DNA of 64,000 nt from Sialis fuliginosa (Eukaryota; Arthropoda; Insecta; Megaloptera; Sialidae), in assembly GCA_961205875.1 (NCBI GenBank), contig OY540816.1, positions 14,394,701 through 14,458,700 on the forward strand, read 5' to 3'. The position numbers and the translations under genes are program-made. The notes beneath the pieces were generated by a model. The model worked only from the letters and a program-made list of their open reading frames with translations. It did not search any database and was not told the origin of the DNA. This document shows positions 47,487 through 59,342 of this stretch, piece by piece (within the stretch, counting starts at the first letter, position 1; each line of letters starts with the position of its first letter).

Positions 47487-49139
47487 AATGTTATATTTTT
47501 TTAAATCAAGATAAATGATGAACTATTAAGGGAATTCATTTTATTTCTATATACCTTCCGTTATAGTGTTTATCTGTACACTGATTATTTTTTTAATTTT
47601 TAATGAGTAGTTCGCTTACAGATCGTTTGATATAACTACATATATTTTTGACAGATATCTACATATGTACATTAATGGCTACTGTAAAATATGAATAAAT
47701 AATAATAAAGCCAATTTACTTTATATATGTACATATAAAATATGTATGTTATATATTTATATAACTTTATTATATTTACTGTTATTAAATACCTTATATC
47801 CTCATAACAATTTTATGAGTAAAATAAAAAGACTTTAGAATGTCTTTATTAATATTATAAGATTCTTGTATGGACGGTTATTGAAATTAACTTTATAATT
47901 TACGACAGTTTTTATTTTTCATGTCTTTCATTATTTTTTCTTATTTATGCTTTCAGTCTAAAGAGTTTGCAGTATATTATTATAAAAATTAAATCAAGAG
48001 AATAAACTCGTATATTTTACAACCTTTTCTTCTCCTTTTCAACATACATAAGATTGAATTAAATCTTAGAAAATATTAAATTGATTTTTTTTTGTCATCC
48101 TCGTTTTGATCGATATTTTCAAAACACTTTCTGAAGAGCCCTATTTTGGCATTGACCTAATAAAACACGCCTTGTACTCAGAAACCCAGATATAGTTAAT
48201 TTTAAAACTGTTATAGATAAAAATCAATGTGGTTTTAGTCCTTCGGTAAAGTTACCACAAATAATTTAAAAAACAGTAAGATCTGTCTTTTTTCTGGTTT
48301 ATTTTTTTTCAAGATCAGTGACACTGAATAAGATTTTATTGAATATGTGTTCTACATCATATCAGATGTCAAAAAAATTCCTTATGACATTTTTTTTATT
48401 CTTTCGTGTTTTTTTTTTCGTAAAACTCGTAGCTGGTTTAAAACACCGCCGTGTAAATATCTTCTTGCCCTTGCATGTTCTTCGCCAATATATTATCTGC
48501 ACAGATTAAAGGTCCCATTTTGCACTCCATGCACTTTCCAAAAATGTACGTTTTTTTTCTTTCTCTGAAAATGTTATCTCAACATGTGTGATTTTATTTA
48601 TTGCTTTTTCCTTTTTTCGATTTTAATGGTTGGTACCTTGTTTTATTGCCGTTTAGTTTTAATTTCATGATAGTATCATCTTTTTTATTGGTGAAAGTAT
48701 ATGTACACATATATTTTATCCTGTTTGTAATTATTTTTATATTTTTTTGAATCAACCATTAAACTATTTGAAGCCTTCCGTATTAACTGCTTTAAATAAA
48801 TTGCACCATTAATATGTCAAGTTTCGATTTTTCAATATTTTATTTCATAATAAATAAAATTTGTAAAAAAACATCTGCCGCAAGTAAATTCACAGTGCTT
48901 CCTCGTGCTAAATTCACCAAAGGTAGTTAATTATTAAACAATTTAAATAAAAACCGATAAACTTTTCAGATAAATTTCCTGGCATTGGTTAACAATTTAA
49001 TTTTTATACAATTTTACTAAAAAATATTAGTTTGAAATTTTTCTTAAGACGCACCTGATAATTTTTTCGTATTTTTTAAATTTTTTGACAATTTCAATCT
49101 AAATCTAAATTTATACAAATGTCAAAATAAATATCAATT
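47487..49139. other. AT-rich DNA, nothing recognised
   Basis: Overlapping T-rich frames at 48318-48568 in two phases both arise from one less AT-rich patch (about 48425-48530). Neither looks like a known protein. Confidence 0.4.
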
Positions 49140-49450
49140 TAAAAAAAAACACGATTTTTTAAAGCAAATTGTTGTAGACCTATATTATAGGAAATTGAAT
49201 ACTCTACAAAAAAGATTTTATAAAATTTTCACGTAAAATGTGTCGTTCTTGAGATATCTTGAAAATAAAAAATTTCGGGATGTCACCCCTCTCTCTTACA
49301 CACGATTTTGATGATTTTTAAATATTGGACCGTCCTCAAGCCAGACCTAACCATCCAACCAAGTTTCATTAATATCAATTCAGTGGTTCATGAGTTATGC
49401 GTGTCACAAGGATTCAGTGGACAGACAGACAGGGAACGAAAAGTGTTTGT
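49140..49450 (+). repeat. Insect-type repeat with GACAGACAGACAG end
   Basis: GTTCTTGAGATATCTTGAAA, CCAAGTTTCATTAATATCAA, TTCAGTGGTTCATGAGTTAT, ATTCAGTGGACAGACAGACA. I recall this wording from dispersed repeats of lepidopteran genomes. Boundaries are approximate. Confidence 0.55.
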
Positions 49451-50099
49451 CTTGATCTGAAACGGAAAGATCAAGTTAAAAATTTGTTTCTTCATTTTAA
49501 AACGATCACAAAACTTCTCGTATCTTCGATATTGCGAGGAAGCAAAATTACTTATATTTGATAGATTTTCAATTTATATATACATGGAAAGTCATATACA
49601 TGATTATAATTTAATCTAACGCCTCTTTTGTAATACATTCTTTACTATAAAATCATCATTAATGTTTTTAATAGTTTATTTGCTATTCTTTTGTTATATA
49701 AAATATCTTACTCGTTACTCATCCAATTTCAATTAAGAAGTGATTATAATAGAAGAATAAAAATAAAATAAATATTATTCACTTTTTGTAACCGCCCCAC
49801 TATCTCAAGAAGCCCTTTGTTCTTAAGATAGTCGGAAATGCAGCTCACATTTTTGTGGACCAGTAAATTAACTTGGTGAATCATCAGTTGCTACTCTATT
49901 CTTTCTCTTTCTTTCACACATTCACGCACTTTGTCTCCACCGTTCTGTCTCAGCCCTTACACGCATTTGCGATATGTGTATGTGTGTTATAGTAAAACTT
50001 CGAGAAATTGAATGGTTTAAATTTAGATTAGAAGAACACACATTTAAATATCTCCTATTAATTTTTTTAAATAGTTTTTAATCTGGAAAATTTCAGTTG
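49451..50099. other. AT-rich DNA with a small hairpin
   Basis: CTATCTCAAGAA (49800-49811) and TTCTTAAGATAG (49820-49831) form a 12-bp stem with one G-T pair and an 8-nt loop. Nothing else was recognised. Confidence 0.5.
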
Positions 50100-50378
50100 A
50101 ATTTGCTAGAAAACTCTTATAGGATATTTACAATTCAATAAGTCTTGAGTCTTCGCTGAGACGAATATTTAACAACAAAAAAATCAACTCGGTGTATTTA
50201 AATACAGAAGTTATTGTGAACGAAAGATAATTTTACAGACAGACACATGCACAGCTGCCGTATAAAAAAAATATTTTTTTGTACATTTTTAGGTAGTATA
50301 CAATCAGAATTTGGCCTTATCTCTGACACGATTTTTTGACGCTATCACCATACTTTATTTCTTTCGAAACATAAAAAC
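50100..50378 (+). repeat. R7-family repeat, copy 2
   Basis: Same block order as 45480-45770: GCTGAGACGAATATTT, CTCGGTG, GTTATTGTGAACGAAAG, TTACAGACAGACACATGCAC, CAATCAGAATTTGGCC, CTGACACGATTTTTTGACG. Diverged by roughly a quarter by eye. Confidence 0.7.
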
Positions 50379-50624
50379 TTTCGCTTGTAGAATTTTTATA
50401 TTTTTTTAGAAGGGGGGGGGGATTACTTTAAAAAAAACATTAATAGTTCCATCCAATCTGGTTGTTTAAGGAAGAAGTTGTGTAAGAGAAAGGAGTCGGT
50501 CGAAGAAGATTCAAATTTAATTTTCAAATGATAAAATTCTATTTATATCTCTCAAATACATATGCATTTCGAAGTCCGACTGTACATACATGCAGTAACA
50601 TCGGAACGAATGTTAAATTAAAGA

Positions 50625-50834
50625 ATGCCCCGTCCAAGACAAGCAATTATTTATTCTTGGATTTTTAAAATTGCATATTATACGGTTTATGATACGCCAT
50701 TCGTAATGTCCAACAAATATTTTGGGTATGACTTTGATATGCCGTATATTTCAACCCTTAGGACAACTTATATATTTCATAAAAATGAAATATACGATAA
50801 TGTTATTCGCTTACCAAATTCATCAGATAAGTAA
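50625..50834 (+). CDS. 69-codon frame, first of two overlapping frames
   Basis: The ATG at 50625 opens a 69-residue frame whose product looks protein-like (MPRPRQAIIYSWIFKIAYYT..., then YFGYDFDMPYISTLRTTYIF) with a polar C-terminus (NVIRLPNSSDK). Its TAA overlaps the ATG of the next frame (TAATG at 50832-50836). No domain is recognised, and no bacterial-type ribosome-binding site is visible or expected. In an insect context this may be a decayed gene or viral/transposon relic, or simply chance. The upstream DNA within 30 bp has stops in frame. Confidence 0.2.
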   Translation: MPRPRQAIIYSWIFKIAYYTVYDTPFVMSNKYFGYDFDMPYISTLRTTYIFHKNEIYDNVIRLPNSSDK

Positions 50835-51154
50835 TGCTGTGGATATTTTTTTTAGGTAATCATTTCTTTTTTATATTTACCATGTTTATTTTGACAATAA
50901 GTCATTTATACACCTACCGCCGTATTTTAAAACGGTTATTACAGGTATTTACATATAAAGATAGTGTAATAAAAAGAACAGAAACAATATGTATATTCAT
51001 AATAATTACTTTTTTTTCATTATTGTTTTTGTCTTTAAAATTTTTTTTACGATTAAACTTGACATTAATTTTTTATTTACTTGTGTTTATTCACGATTTA
51101 TCTATTGTTAGCCCGTGTGGTATCGTAACTGTCCGCGCAACTGGTTGTTCTTAA
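50834..51154 (+). CDS. 106-codon hydrophobic frame, two or three membrane-like segments
   Basis: It starts within the stop codon of the preceding frame. Hydrophobic stretches are at residues about 3-24 (IFFLGNHFFFIFTMFILTIS) and about 50-90 (ICIFIIITFFSLLFLSLKFF and LTLIFYLLVFIHDLSIVS). Between them is a basic segment (YRRILKRLLQVFTYKDS). T-rich DNA readily creates such hydrophobic frames, so the membrane character is weak evidence. A chemoreceptor fragment is conceivable, but no signature motif is visible. Its tail (CGIVTVRATGCS) lies in less AT-rich DNA. Confidence 0.2.
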   Translation: MLWIFFLGNHFFFIFTMFILTISHLYTYRRILKRLLQVFTYKDSVIKRTETICIFIIITFFSLLFLSLKFFLRLNLTLIFYLLVFIHDLSIVSPCGIVTVRATGCS

Positions 51155-52300
51155 TACCACTTAAAACGGTCACTTCTGTCCACGTTATTGCTGTGTTTGT
51201 TTTATCGAGCGTACCTACTGAGCTCTTCTTTGAAAAAGTACCTATGTCTACTTTAACAAAAAAGTTTTAGCCATATAAAGAATTTCCGAATTTTCAGATT
51301 TTTTGATGTAATGCCTAAACCACATAGAATTGTTAATATTTTTAGGCAGTAAACTCACCCCCTCCTTAAAATCAATTCATCTCATTTAACTGTATTTGTA
51401 CGCTTATTAAATTAATAAAAATTAACATTTGTTTAAATGAAAACTTCTATTAACGAAATTTATCTACAAGTCACGTTTTGTTTTACTCTGAAATTATTTC
51501 ATCAAAATTAATATTTTCAGTATTTCAGTATATTCATGTTCTATACTAAATACACCAAGGGCCTTAAGACGAGATTGTGACAAAGTGCTTCTTATATAAG
51601 ATTTTTATTATTTTTATTTATTTTTTCTGACTTTCCGGGTCCCCCTATTCCTACGCCACTGCCTGTGTAGGTAATGTAATAGGGATCCCAAATTCCAATT
51701 GAAGATTCGTCAAACTTTGCAGTAAATATTGTAAGAACTCTTCTAAAGTTTTAGATTGTACTAATAAGTCAATATATTATATGTAATTTAATGATAATGA
51801 ATTATTACAAATTAGTAAACTTCAAGCAAACAAACAAATTAATAAAAAAACGTTTTCACTTTCCTGCACCACGCACATTTCCAAACCAGAATCTTGTCGC
51901 TCCATGTAAATATCCACAATTGTAGACACCGTATGTGATAAGAATACATATTATAATACATTACGAAACGTTGATTTCAAGTCCCATTGAAATAATGAAG
52001 ACATGGTACATGGCTACAATTGAAATATCTTGATCAAAATGTCTACTTTTCCTTCGACTGCTGTTAAAGTTATCTGTGCTATGTGTCTTTTGTATGGAGC
52101 ATGCTTTGTAACGGACAGCTACACAGAATTATATCAATCTTTTGTATTTTTTTGTGTTTAAGTAATTTGTATTGAATGAATTTAAACGATATATTTTGAT
52201 ATCACTTTTTGAAAGTTTATTTGTATTGTATTGAATAAATGTTTCTTGAATAATAAAGTTTTTAGGGTTTCGTGGTGGTCTTTAAAATATAAACAGGGCC
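51155..52300. other. AT-rich DNA with an orphan hAT end
   Basis: TCCTACGCCACTG (ending 51662), preceded by CCGGGTCCCCCTATT, looks like a hAT right end with no partner. At about 52302, CAGGGCCGGATTTCAAAT resembles a hAT left end, also alone. The frame at 52182-52427 is an M1 shadow. Confidence 0.4.
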
Positions 52301-52357
52301 GGATTTCAAATATAGTTGTATATAATATTTGATTCTTTTTGCATAGATGGATAATTA

Positions 52358-52485
52358 AGTTATGGCCGTTATAAGAACAATGTTTACTTTTTTTGTGATT
52401 GACGAGCTTCTTTTTTGTAATTCTCATGAACTCATGTTACTATATAATAATACAAGTAACTCTTTAGTTAATCAATTAAATTATT
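52358..52485 (+). mobile_element. M1-family MITE fragment
   Basis: AGTTATGGCCGTTATAAGAA then GATTGACGAGCTTC and CTCATGAACTCATGTTACTA. It matches family positions about 15-140 only, with both termini missing. Confidence 0.85.
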
Positions 52486-52516
52486 TATTATTTATTAAAT
52501 TATAAAAGGAGAACAG

Positions 52517-52783
52517 AAGCAAACACTTTTAAATGGGGGTATTTATTCTGTGATAGTATCTATGGATTTGTTTTAGAATTTAGAGCAGTGATAATTCAAC
52601 TTATTATAACACAGTTGGCGACTCTGACCGTACAAAATAATTTTCATAATATCATCACTGTTTTAATACCGTTAGTATTTACTGTGCGCGAAACTTGTCA
52701 AACACTTCAAAATAGGTTTGATACCCTATTTGAAAGTGCTTGCAAGCTTACAAATTTTGTAAGCTCGTTTATAATACCGGACA
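52517..52783. mobile_element. M2-family MITE, left end missing
   Basis: Starts inside the family at CAAACACTTTTAAATGGGGG, continues through AGCAGTGATAATTCAACTTA and GTTGGCGACTCTGACCG, and ends AATACCGGACA before TA (52784-52785). Its orientation is opposite to the 47161 copy. Confidence 0.85.
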
Positions 52784-52798
52784 TAATTTTTTCTATAA

Positions 52799-53029
52799 TA
52801 GGATGACCAGGTTTCAGGTTTTCACCAGGAGTCTCAGGATTTGTATAGGTACCATTTCTCCGGGCTCAGGGTTTTGGTGCAATTTCTCCGGGTTCTGTAA
52901 TAATGATGACCAAAAAAAAAGAGCAAGGGGCGCAAAAGTGCAGATTAGGGTAGTAAATTATAATAAAAATTAAAAAGGGGTCTTTATTTACATGTCAGGA
53001 TTTACAAAAACTAAAATCTGGTCACCCTA
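52799..53029. mobile_element. M3-family element, second copy
   Basis: TAGGATGACCAG ... CTGGTCACCCTA with the same interior words as 13772-14058 (CTCCGGG, AAAAAGGGGTCTT, AAAACTAAAATCTGGTCACC). The flanks TTCTATAA and CTCCTGAT do not match. It sits 15 bp beyond an M2 end, so an independent insertion followed by decay is likely. Confidence 0.8.
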
Positions 53030-53194
53030 CTCCTGATATAGCGTGTATTCAACCAGTCGACCAAAAAACATGTCCAAGAAGTAGCGCAAAAACAAGATTT
53101 ATAACAAATTAAATTACATAACATAACATAGTAATAAATTAAAGCAAACAACTACCAAAATAATAGATACAGTTACAACAGGTCACTAACTTAC

Positions 53195-53260
53195 CGACCG
53201 GTGCACGTAAAGTACATACATAAAACAAACAACACGACGACCTCTAATTTGTGTTGACAT
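53195..53260 (-). CDS. Candidate initial coding exon, 22 codons
   Basis: The minus-strand ATG at 53260, in the context TTAAAATGTC, opens 22 codons (MSTQIRGRRVVCFMYVLYVH then RS) that end exactly at a strong donor, TCG|GTAAGTTAG (intron from 53194 downward). The surrounding 53040-53500 is less AT-rich than the transposon-laden DNA on either side and shares no repeat with the window. The protein is not recognised. It would need further exons to the left. Chance alignment of an ATG with a GTAAGT is quite possible. Confidence 0.2.
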
Positions 53261-53518
53261 TTTAACAGAAATACTAAACACGTCCTAGCAATGTACAGAC
53301 AACATATGTAATGATATAAAGAACATTATTTTAAAATGCGTGCACGGACAAATTCTCAGTACAAAGGTTCTTCGCGAGAAAGGCTTCCTTAACAAATTTA
53401 CGAGCTCTTTAAACAATGTGTCTCATGTATCGAAAATCGGGGTGGTTTTATTCAACGGAGATGTTGGCTCTTTTATAAAAACATAGACCAAGAATATATT
53501 TCATCCAAAAAGCATATA

Positions 53519-53935
53519 AGATACTGGCACCAGTTATGGCCGCTATAAGAGCAAGGTTTACTGTTTTTGTGATTGACGGGCTTCTTTTTTGTAATTTTCG
53601 TGAACTCATGTTACTAATAAAACAAGTAACTCTTTATTTAACCAATTTAATTACCAAAGTCCCCAAATATAGTTTGTTTTTTAAAATTATAACCTTTTAT
53701 TTTGTTTATATTTTTTCTTCAGTAATGGGTAAAGTAAAACCAGTAATGAGCACGCAGTGATGGACACTTGCTACGACACAAAAGATATAAAAGAAAGAAT
53801 CGTCAAAGTTGAAACAATGTAAAGCAGTTGCTATAATAATATAATAATTAATTAATAAATTATACTAATAATTAGTTTAAATGTCCACCATTTTGATACC
53901 TATTGGCCGATTGTCATAAAATCACGCTGTGATAG
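53519..53935 (+). mobile_element. M1-family MITE, 3' truncated
   Basis: AGATACTGGCACCAGTTATG after TA (53517-53518), then all left-hand blocks to CTATTGGCCGATTGTCATAA. After about 53935 the sequence departs from the family. It is very similar to the 43722 copy over the shared part. Confidence 0.9.
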
Positions 53936-54934
53936 ATATTTACGAAAATGTTTAGTGATGGTCGGATTTTTAAGCAAAATATTTTTAGGCAGAATAATGT
54001 CAGCTAGTTGTATTATATTATATTGAAAAGTATAATATATTTTTGTCATTTGTTTCTTGTGCGTAGGGATTCTGGGTATGTTTTTGTAACCGGTGTTGAA
54101 TTGATTCAATAAGGGACGCGGGGGTGGAAGGTAAAATTTTATCGAAGCAAGGATTCCCTTCTGGATTTAACACATTAAAATATTAATTAATATTTTTATT
54201 TTATACATTTTAATTTGTATAAATTACAAAGTTAAAACATTTTGATTTATTTAGGGTTGATGTTTTCATATTACATATATCTTTACTGATCATTGCAAGA
54301 TACCGTATAATGTTGCAAAAAGCTCATGTGAGAGAAATGCCTCCATGTTCTCAGATTGTGTCAAATTATGCATATAAAGTGCTTGTAGAATTTGTACAGA
54401 AATGTTCTTAACTTGTAGTTTATATTCAGTTCAAGTACTTAATTAAATATAAATATAAATTCTCTTGTGTTTGCATTCAAAATAACTAATTATTCTTACA
54501 TACAATGTATTGGAGTACAAACAGCCAGTTAATTTAACAAGATTTTCAATACTATAGAATAAAGAAGATTGATTTATAGATAGTGAGCTTAACGTTTACC
54601 TTTCTGTGAGTGATTAGGGTATATTCAATTTAAAAAAAAAACATACTGCAATTAAAAAATAATAATAATTGAATTATACCACAAGTTGGGTACTTTAAAT
54701 TAATTGTAATATAATTTGCAATTTCCTTTAAAAAGTAACAAAATAAATAATCAAGAATTAAATAAAAAAATACTATGCAATTTTCGTAGTGTCCAAAAAA
54801 ACACCATGTAATTTAGAGTTTAAAAAATCAAGCACGTTCTTATATTGCAATTTATCGTGTTAAAGTTTGCAAAAAGCTAACGACGTAGGGCTTCGCCCCC
54901 CTACCACGTGGACCACACACGTATACACATACAC
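53936..54934. other. AT-rich DNA, no gene recognised
   Basis: About 54110-54160 is GC-richer (GGGACGCGGGGGTGGAAGG) without a frame. Near 54890, GTAGGGCTTCGCCCCCCTAC forms a short hairpin of a type seen at the ends of arthropod repeats. Confidence 0.4.
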
Positions 54935-54942
54935 ACACAAAC

Positions 54943-55340
54943 CAGTGGCGGACAATACTTATTTTGTATTTATAAAATATACATAACTCTTTAAGTTTTA
55001 CTTTAAACTTATCTATTTTTATTTAAATATGAAAATTCGACCATAAGGTGATTTAAATTATTAATTTAAATGTCGTTTTTTTAAATCTTGAGTAGGATAC
55101 CTACTGAGTCTCATTGTTAGATAGATTATTTATCTATTCGTTTGTCTGTATTTTAATGAAAATAAACTTGTATTTCTTTTTATGTAATGCACAGCAATAT
55201 ATTATGTAGTAAAAGAAACAATTCAATTTACTTACACATCAAGAATCTAAAAACAAGTTATTTTTTATTTTAACTAATTTTAAGTATACATTCTACAAAG
55301 TAGATAATAATAGTTAAATAATCATCACCGTACGCCACTG
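54943..55340. mobile_element. Possible hAT element, no duplication
   Basis: Left CAGTGGCGGACAAT; right, as complement, CAGTGGCGTACGGT, so 9 of the first 11 bases match. The flanks ACACAAAC and TCGCGGGG do not match, which may mean two unrelated ends or loss after rearrangement. Confidence 0.4.
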
Positions 55341-55410
55341 TCGCGGGGTCTGAGTTCGATCCGACCCGTGGCTAACGCGCTACCCGCTGAGCAGCGGCGC
55401 GCACGCGAGT
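55341..55410 (-). repeat. tRNA-like sequence, probable SINE head
   Basis: The minus strand reads GCTCAGCGGGTAGCGCG, similar to a tRNA A-box, then, about 25 bp later, GGATCGAACTC, similar to a B-box, and ends ACCCCGCGAC. This is a Pol III promoter arrangement at tRNA-like spacing in an otherwise AT-rich area. It does not fold into a complete tRNA that I can draw. A tRNA-derived SINE fragment is most likely. Confidence 0.4.
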
Positions 55411-58117
55411 TTATAACTTCTTGTGTGCCTTACGCAGAATTTATAACACAGCTTACTGGTTATGATTTTACTGCTGCATAATGAAGCAGAAATAGTCTTA
55501 CCTAATGATAAATAACCGTCCGGATAGAATATACGATATTACTAGATAAATGATATGTTTATAGAAAATATCTAGGTATATAATATACTTAAGAGTCCTA
55601 GTTGGTTATACGACTGTCGATTAAAATGTTACCAAAAAGGGTTTGTTAAGTTTAATGCAAATACAGTTGGACATTGTTAGTTAATTTCAACTAATACAGC
55701 AGCACACGATTCCTGAGTATACAATTTATAGGCTTATAACTTATAGGTCCATGAAATCGTCGATGCAGTGAAAACGATGTAAGATAGAGCAAAAAGGAAC
55801 AGAATCAATTTTATAGATAAGAAAATTTCTTATAAGAATAGTTATTATTATTAATTAATGAACCTAGCAATTTTCTCGAAAACAAACATGTGTCGCATGC
55901 CAACTGCAGAATCTTAAATAAACATTTTTTATTGTTGTACACCGCAATCAGTAAATACTTTTTATGAACTTTTGAGATATATAATTTGTTTTGTTTCGCG
56001 GTTATCTGCTTTTTTCTCTTCAGAAGAGAATTTCGAGAGAATTTTATAAAAGTATTTTTCCTGCTTTTCAACGAATTCTTTCATAATATTTTATATAAAA
56101 TGAAAAAAATACATTTAAAAATGTTCATTCATTTTATAATTAGTTGTAAATATTGTAATAGAATTCATTGAAATGTGAAAATAATTATAAGTTTAATACT
56201 TCTTTTGAATTCCTCGAAACCAAAATTTCTCAGCAGGCAGCTGCGATGCAAAATACATTGTTTATAAACTAAATCAAAATCAAAAAGTTGTTAGTTTTAT
56301 CAACACGAGTTGTGTTTTATGGTAGAGTTTCTGTTTTATTGCTTTGGTGGTGATTTATACAAAAATAACATTCTATTAAAAATAATTTTCTGTAGTCAAT
56401 ATCATGAAAATGGTTCGTTATATCGAAGAAATGTGAAGAACATTAATTTTATTTTCTATAACTTTTTTTCAAAACATTTTTTCTATTAACTTTTTCAAAA
56501 ACAATTAGAAAAATTCAAAAGTTGACAAGAGTAAAGATTTCAAAAAAAGGAAATTCACATCTACTGAATAAAAGTATTTCCATTTGAAAATTCATTGCTT
56601 TATGCATCTTCGAGTATTTTTATTGTAGATCATTCACAGACATCTTTAAAAAAATGTATTCGTTTCAAAGACTCATCAAAACATGCAATTCTATAGAAAA
56701 AATAAAAAAACATTTTAATCTATTTGTTTTTACACGTATTATTATAAAATCAATATTTATTATAATTTAAAATTTCACCTATCATCTTTTGAAGAAGTAG
56801 GTAATGTTTATTAAATAATTAAACATGTTATTAGTGAAATAAAATGGTCTCATTTCATTTCTATCGAGCAAAATATATCACGAGTCTTTTTTTCTGTTTT
56901 TCTAAATATTTCTTAGAACATTTACAACAAAAAGTAGTTTGAACATCTCATTTAATATGTGAGGCAGATAAGCTTTCCAATCGATGCATTATTATTACCA
57001 TTTTTCAATTGAACTTAAATAATAAAGTTATATAAATCAAGCGATGTATATCGTAGGGTCTGAAGGGTTCAAGGGTAAGTGAAATTTGTGGCAATAACTC
57101 ATAGAGTGTCAGGTCCTCTTTAGTACAATACCAATGATGTATGTACGTGAGATATGTGTAATTTTATTTCTTTGTTATTAATAATGAAGATTGTCGGTGG
57201 TGATTAAAGGAGAAATTTTATTTTAATGTATCAAGGCCGAATATAGAAAAAGTGCTTTTAATTTCTTTCACTGATTTTTTTTTAGTGTTGAAGATGGTAC
57301 ATTATGACGAAACCTGCCACTCTATTGAATTTTGATCATTAATTTTATTTAAAATATTTTTTAAAATATGAAAGTGATATGGATCATAACTTTTGACATG
57401 CTGAAGGATTTTACGTTTGAATTTTAGATACTTGTCTATTATATCCCCAGCATTTATAGGTGTACAAGTCTCATGTATTATATATATATATATAAGATAT
57501 AATCAGCGCCAATGTGAGTAAAGTGTGTACTATTAATTTAAATATTTATTATTGCATATTAACCTAACGAAACTAACCAAACCGATTTCGCCCCAATAGA
57601 TTGCTCTAACCAAGGACAGTTTTATTAAATCTTCGTATTATGCATAATTTGTTGCAGTTTTCAAAAATAATAACCGAATATACAAGAATTATATTATCTA
57701 TTTAAAAATATTGAAACCTTATAGTTCATTTTTTGACCACACCGTGGCGTACGATCCAAAACACATATCAATAGAAAAGTACCGAATTTTATTATAATTA
57801 TTTGTTGATATTCACACGTGCCTTTGTAATTATATTCATAAATTACTTATGTTATTAATTTAATGAATCATAAATATTTTACTGCTGAAAATTTTATTTT
57901 TTAATTATAAAATAAATAATAACAAATATGATCATGACATTGACTGCATTACCATTGTTTATCGTATATATATATATCAGTGATTTCCAACAGGTTATGA
58001 AATTTTCTTTTGTAATGCGAAGTCATCGTTTAAAAGTATAATTACATAGTATTAAGTTTTCCGGTGTTCATTGTCAGTGTCAATGTTTAATTTCATCATA
58101 TATGATATTTATACATA

Positions 58118-58150
58118 CATGTACTGCCCGCGGATTTGCCCGCGTTGTTT
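58118..58150 (+). repeat. Fragment of GCGGCTTCGCCCGCG-type insect element
   Basis: TGTACTGCCCGCGGATTTGC, CCGCGTTGTTTT resembles the start of the element at 38093. I do not see the matching end. Confidence 0.5.
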
Positions 58151-58469
58151 TCATTTTTACTATTCATAAAATCTAATTACATTGGTACTACTGTTATTCC
58201 TGAACATTTTTGTTAACCTTACTAGGTCGATTTTTTTTATTACCTACCTATTATCTATTTTAATTAAAAAATATTAAAGTAGCACCAATAGGACAAATAT
58301 GTTATTTTTTTACTTATAGGGTCTGAAAATTTAAGGAAATTTGTCCTATTTTCGAATTCAGGGGTATTTTAGAGTTATTTAATGTTTTTTATGACCAAAC
58401 AGCGGTTGAACAAAAAATAAAAAAAATGATTTTTTTGCAATTTTAAAACTTATCCAGGATTGAATATAA

Positions 58470-58489
58470 CCTATCCTAACCTAACCTAA
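58470..58489. repeat. Short CCTAA run (insect telomere-type)
   Basis: CCTAT followed by three CCTAA units. TTAGG is the usual insect telomere repeat. Four units can also arise by chance in such DNA. Confidence 0.5.
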
Positions 58490-59342
58490 CGAAAACTAAC
58501 CAACCCAAAAACTAATCAACTCGATTTCACTCCAATACTGTTCAATATTGTTTACAAATTTTATAATAATTTATTAAATGTTAGAATAGTTTATTTAATG
58601 TTCTTCATTATTTTTCATTTTATTTAAAACAGTGCACTTTTAATTTGTTGCCCATGTTAAGAAGCACTGTTCTATTATACATATTGTCCACAAAATTCAA
58701 AAATAGCGCCACGAAATTGATTTTCTGGCAATAATTTCAACCAAAAACAGCCGTTCGAAAATTAGTCAATATCATATGATAAGAAATGCCTATGTAAAAG
58801 AACACTAAAATTTATAAATATATATATTCTTCATAAGCTTAACTAACCATATAAACATTCAAACAAATCAGCGGATTTAATGAAGTGAATAAACGCCATT
58901 TCCACGTGTTCCACTAACGAATATGCACGTGTGTAGAAAAAACATATGTAAAATGCCACGCTTTATTTTTGTGACAGTTCGAACAATTCAAGTCTTGCGT
59001 AATTCGCTAAGTACTTTTTTGTTCATTTCATTACTGAGGTATTTTTTGTTTGTATTGTTATTCTTTATCGATGTTTTATGTTATTGTTTTGTATGTGATT
59101 TCAAATAAATTTCGAGATAGTTTATCTTTTAAATGACGTACGTAAAAATTATGTTTTAAATATTTGTATTTCTGAATTACGTTATTTCACGCAATATAAT
59201 TTCATGATTTTTTAGATTATTTACTTGTTTTTTGAACTATTAAGTAATGATTAAAGACAATAGTATATTTCAACAACAAAAACTGGAAAATAATGTTTAA
59301 TATTACACAATAATCCGATTCAAATTATTTTTCTAAACGTCA

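Larger units (their letters stand above)
55411..59340. other. Long AT-rich stretch without a gene
   Basis: Nearly 4 kb with TA microsatellites (about 57478-57495 and 57964-57978), a short CCTAA run (58470-58489), and a GCCCGCGGATTTGCCCGCG repeat fragment near 58127. Frames at 55811-56171 and 58923-59108 are AT-driven. No exon was recognised. Confidence 0.45.

Noticed and set aside
48318..48568. Overlapping 63- and 73-codon frames
   Set aside because: They are two phases of the same T-rich patch; neither has protein-like composition throughout.
50412..50421. Run of ten G in AT-rich DNA (G-quadruplex?)
   Set aside because: A single short run cannot form a standard quadruplex and may partly be a sequencing artefact.
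9510..53760. Frames at 9510, 52182, 53536 and similar sites sharing GLLFCN...ELMLLIKQVTL
   Set aside because: All lie within M1 MITE copies or their complement; the shared text is DNA similarity, and the frames break at different points.
55811..56171. Opposite-strand frames of 86 and 61 codons
   Set aside because: Lys/Asn/Ile- and Phe-rich products are typical of random AT-rich DNA; no splice or start context supports them.
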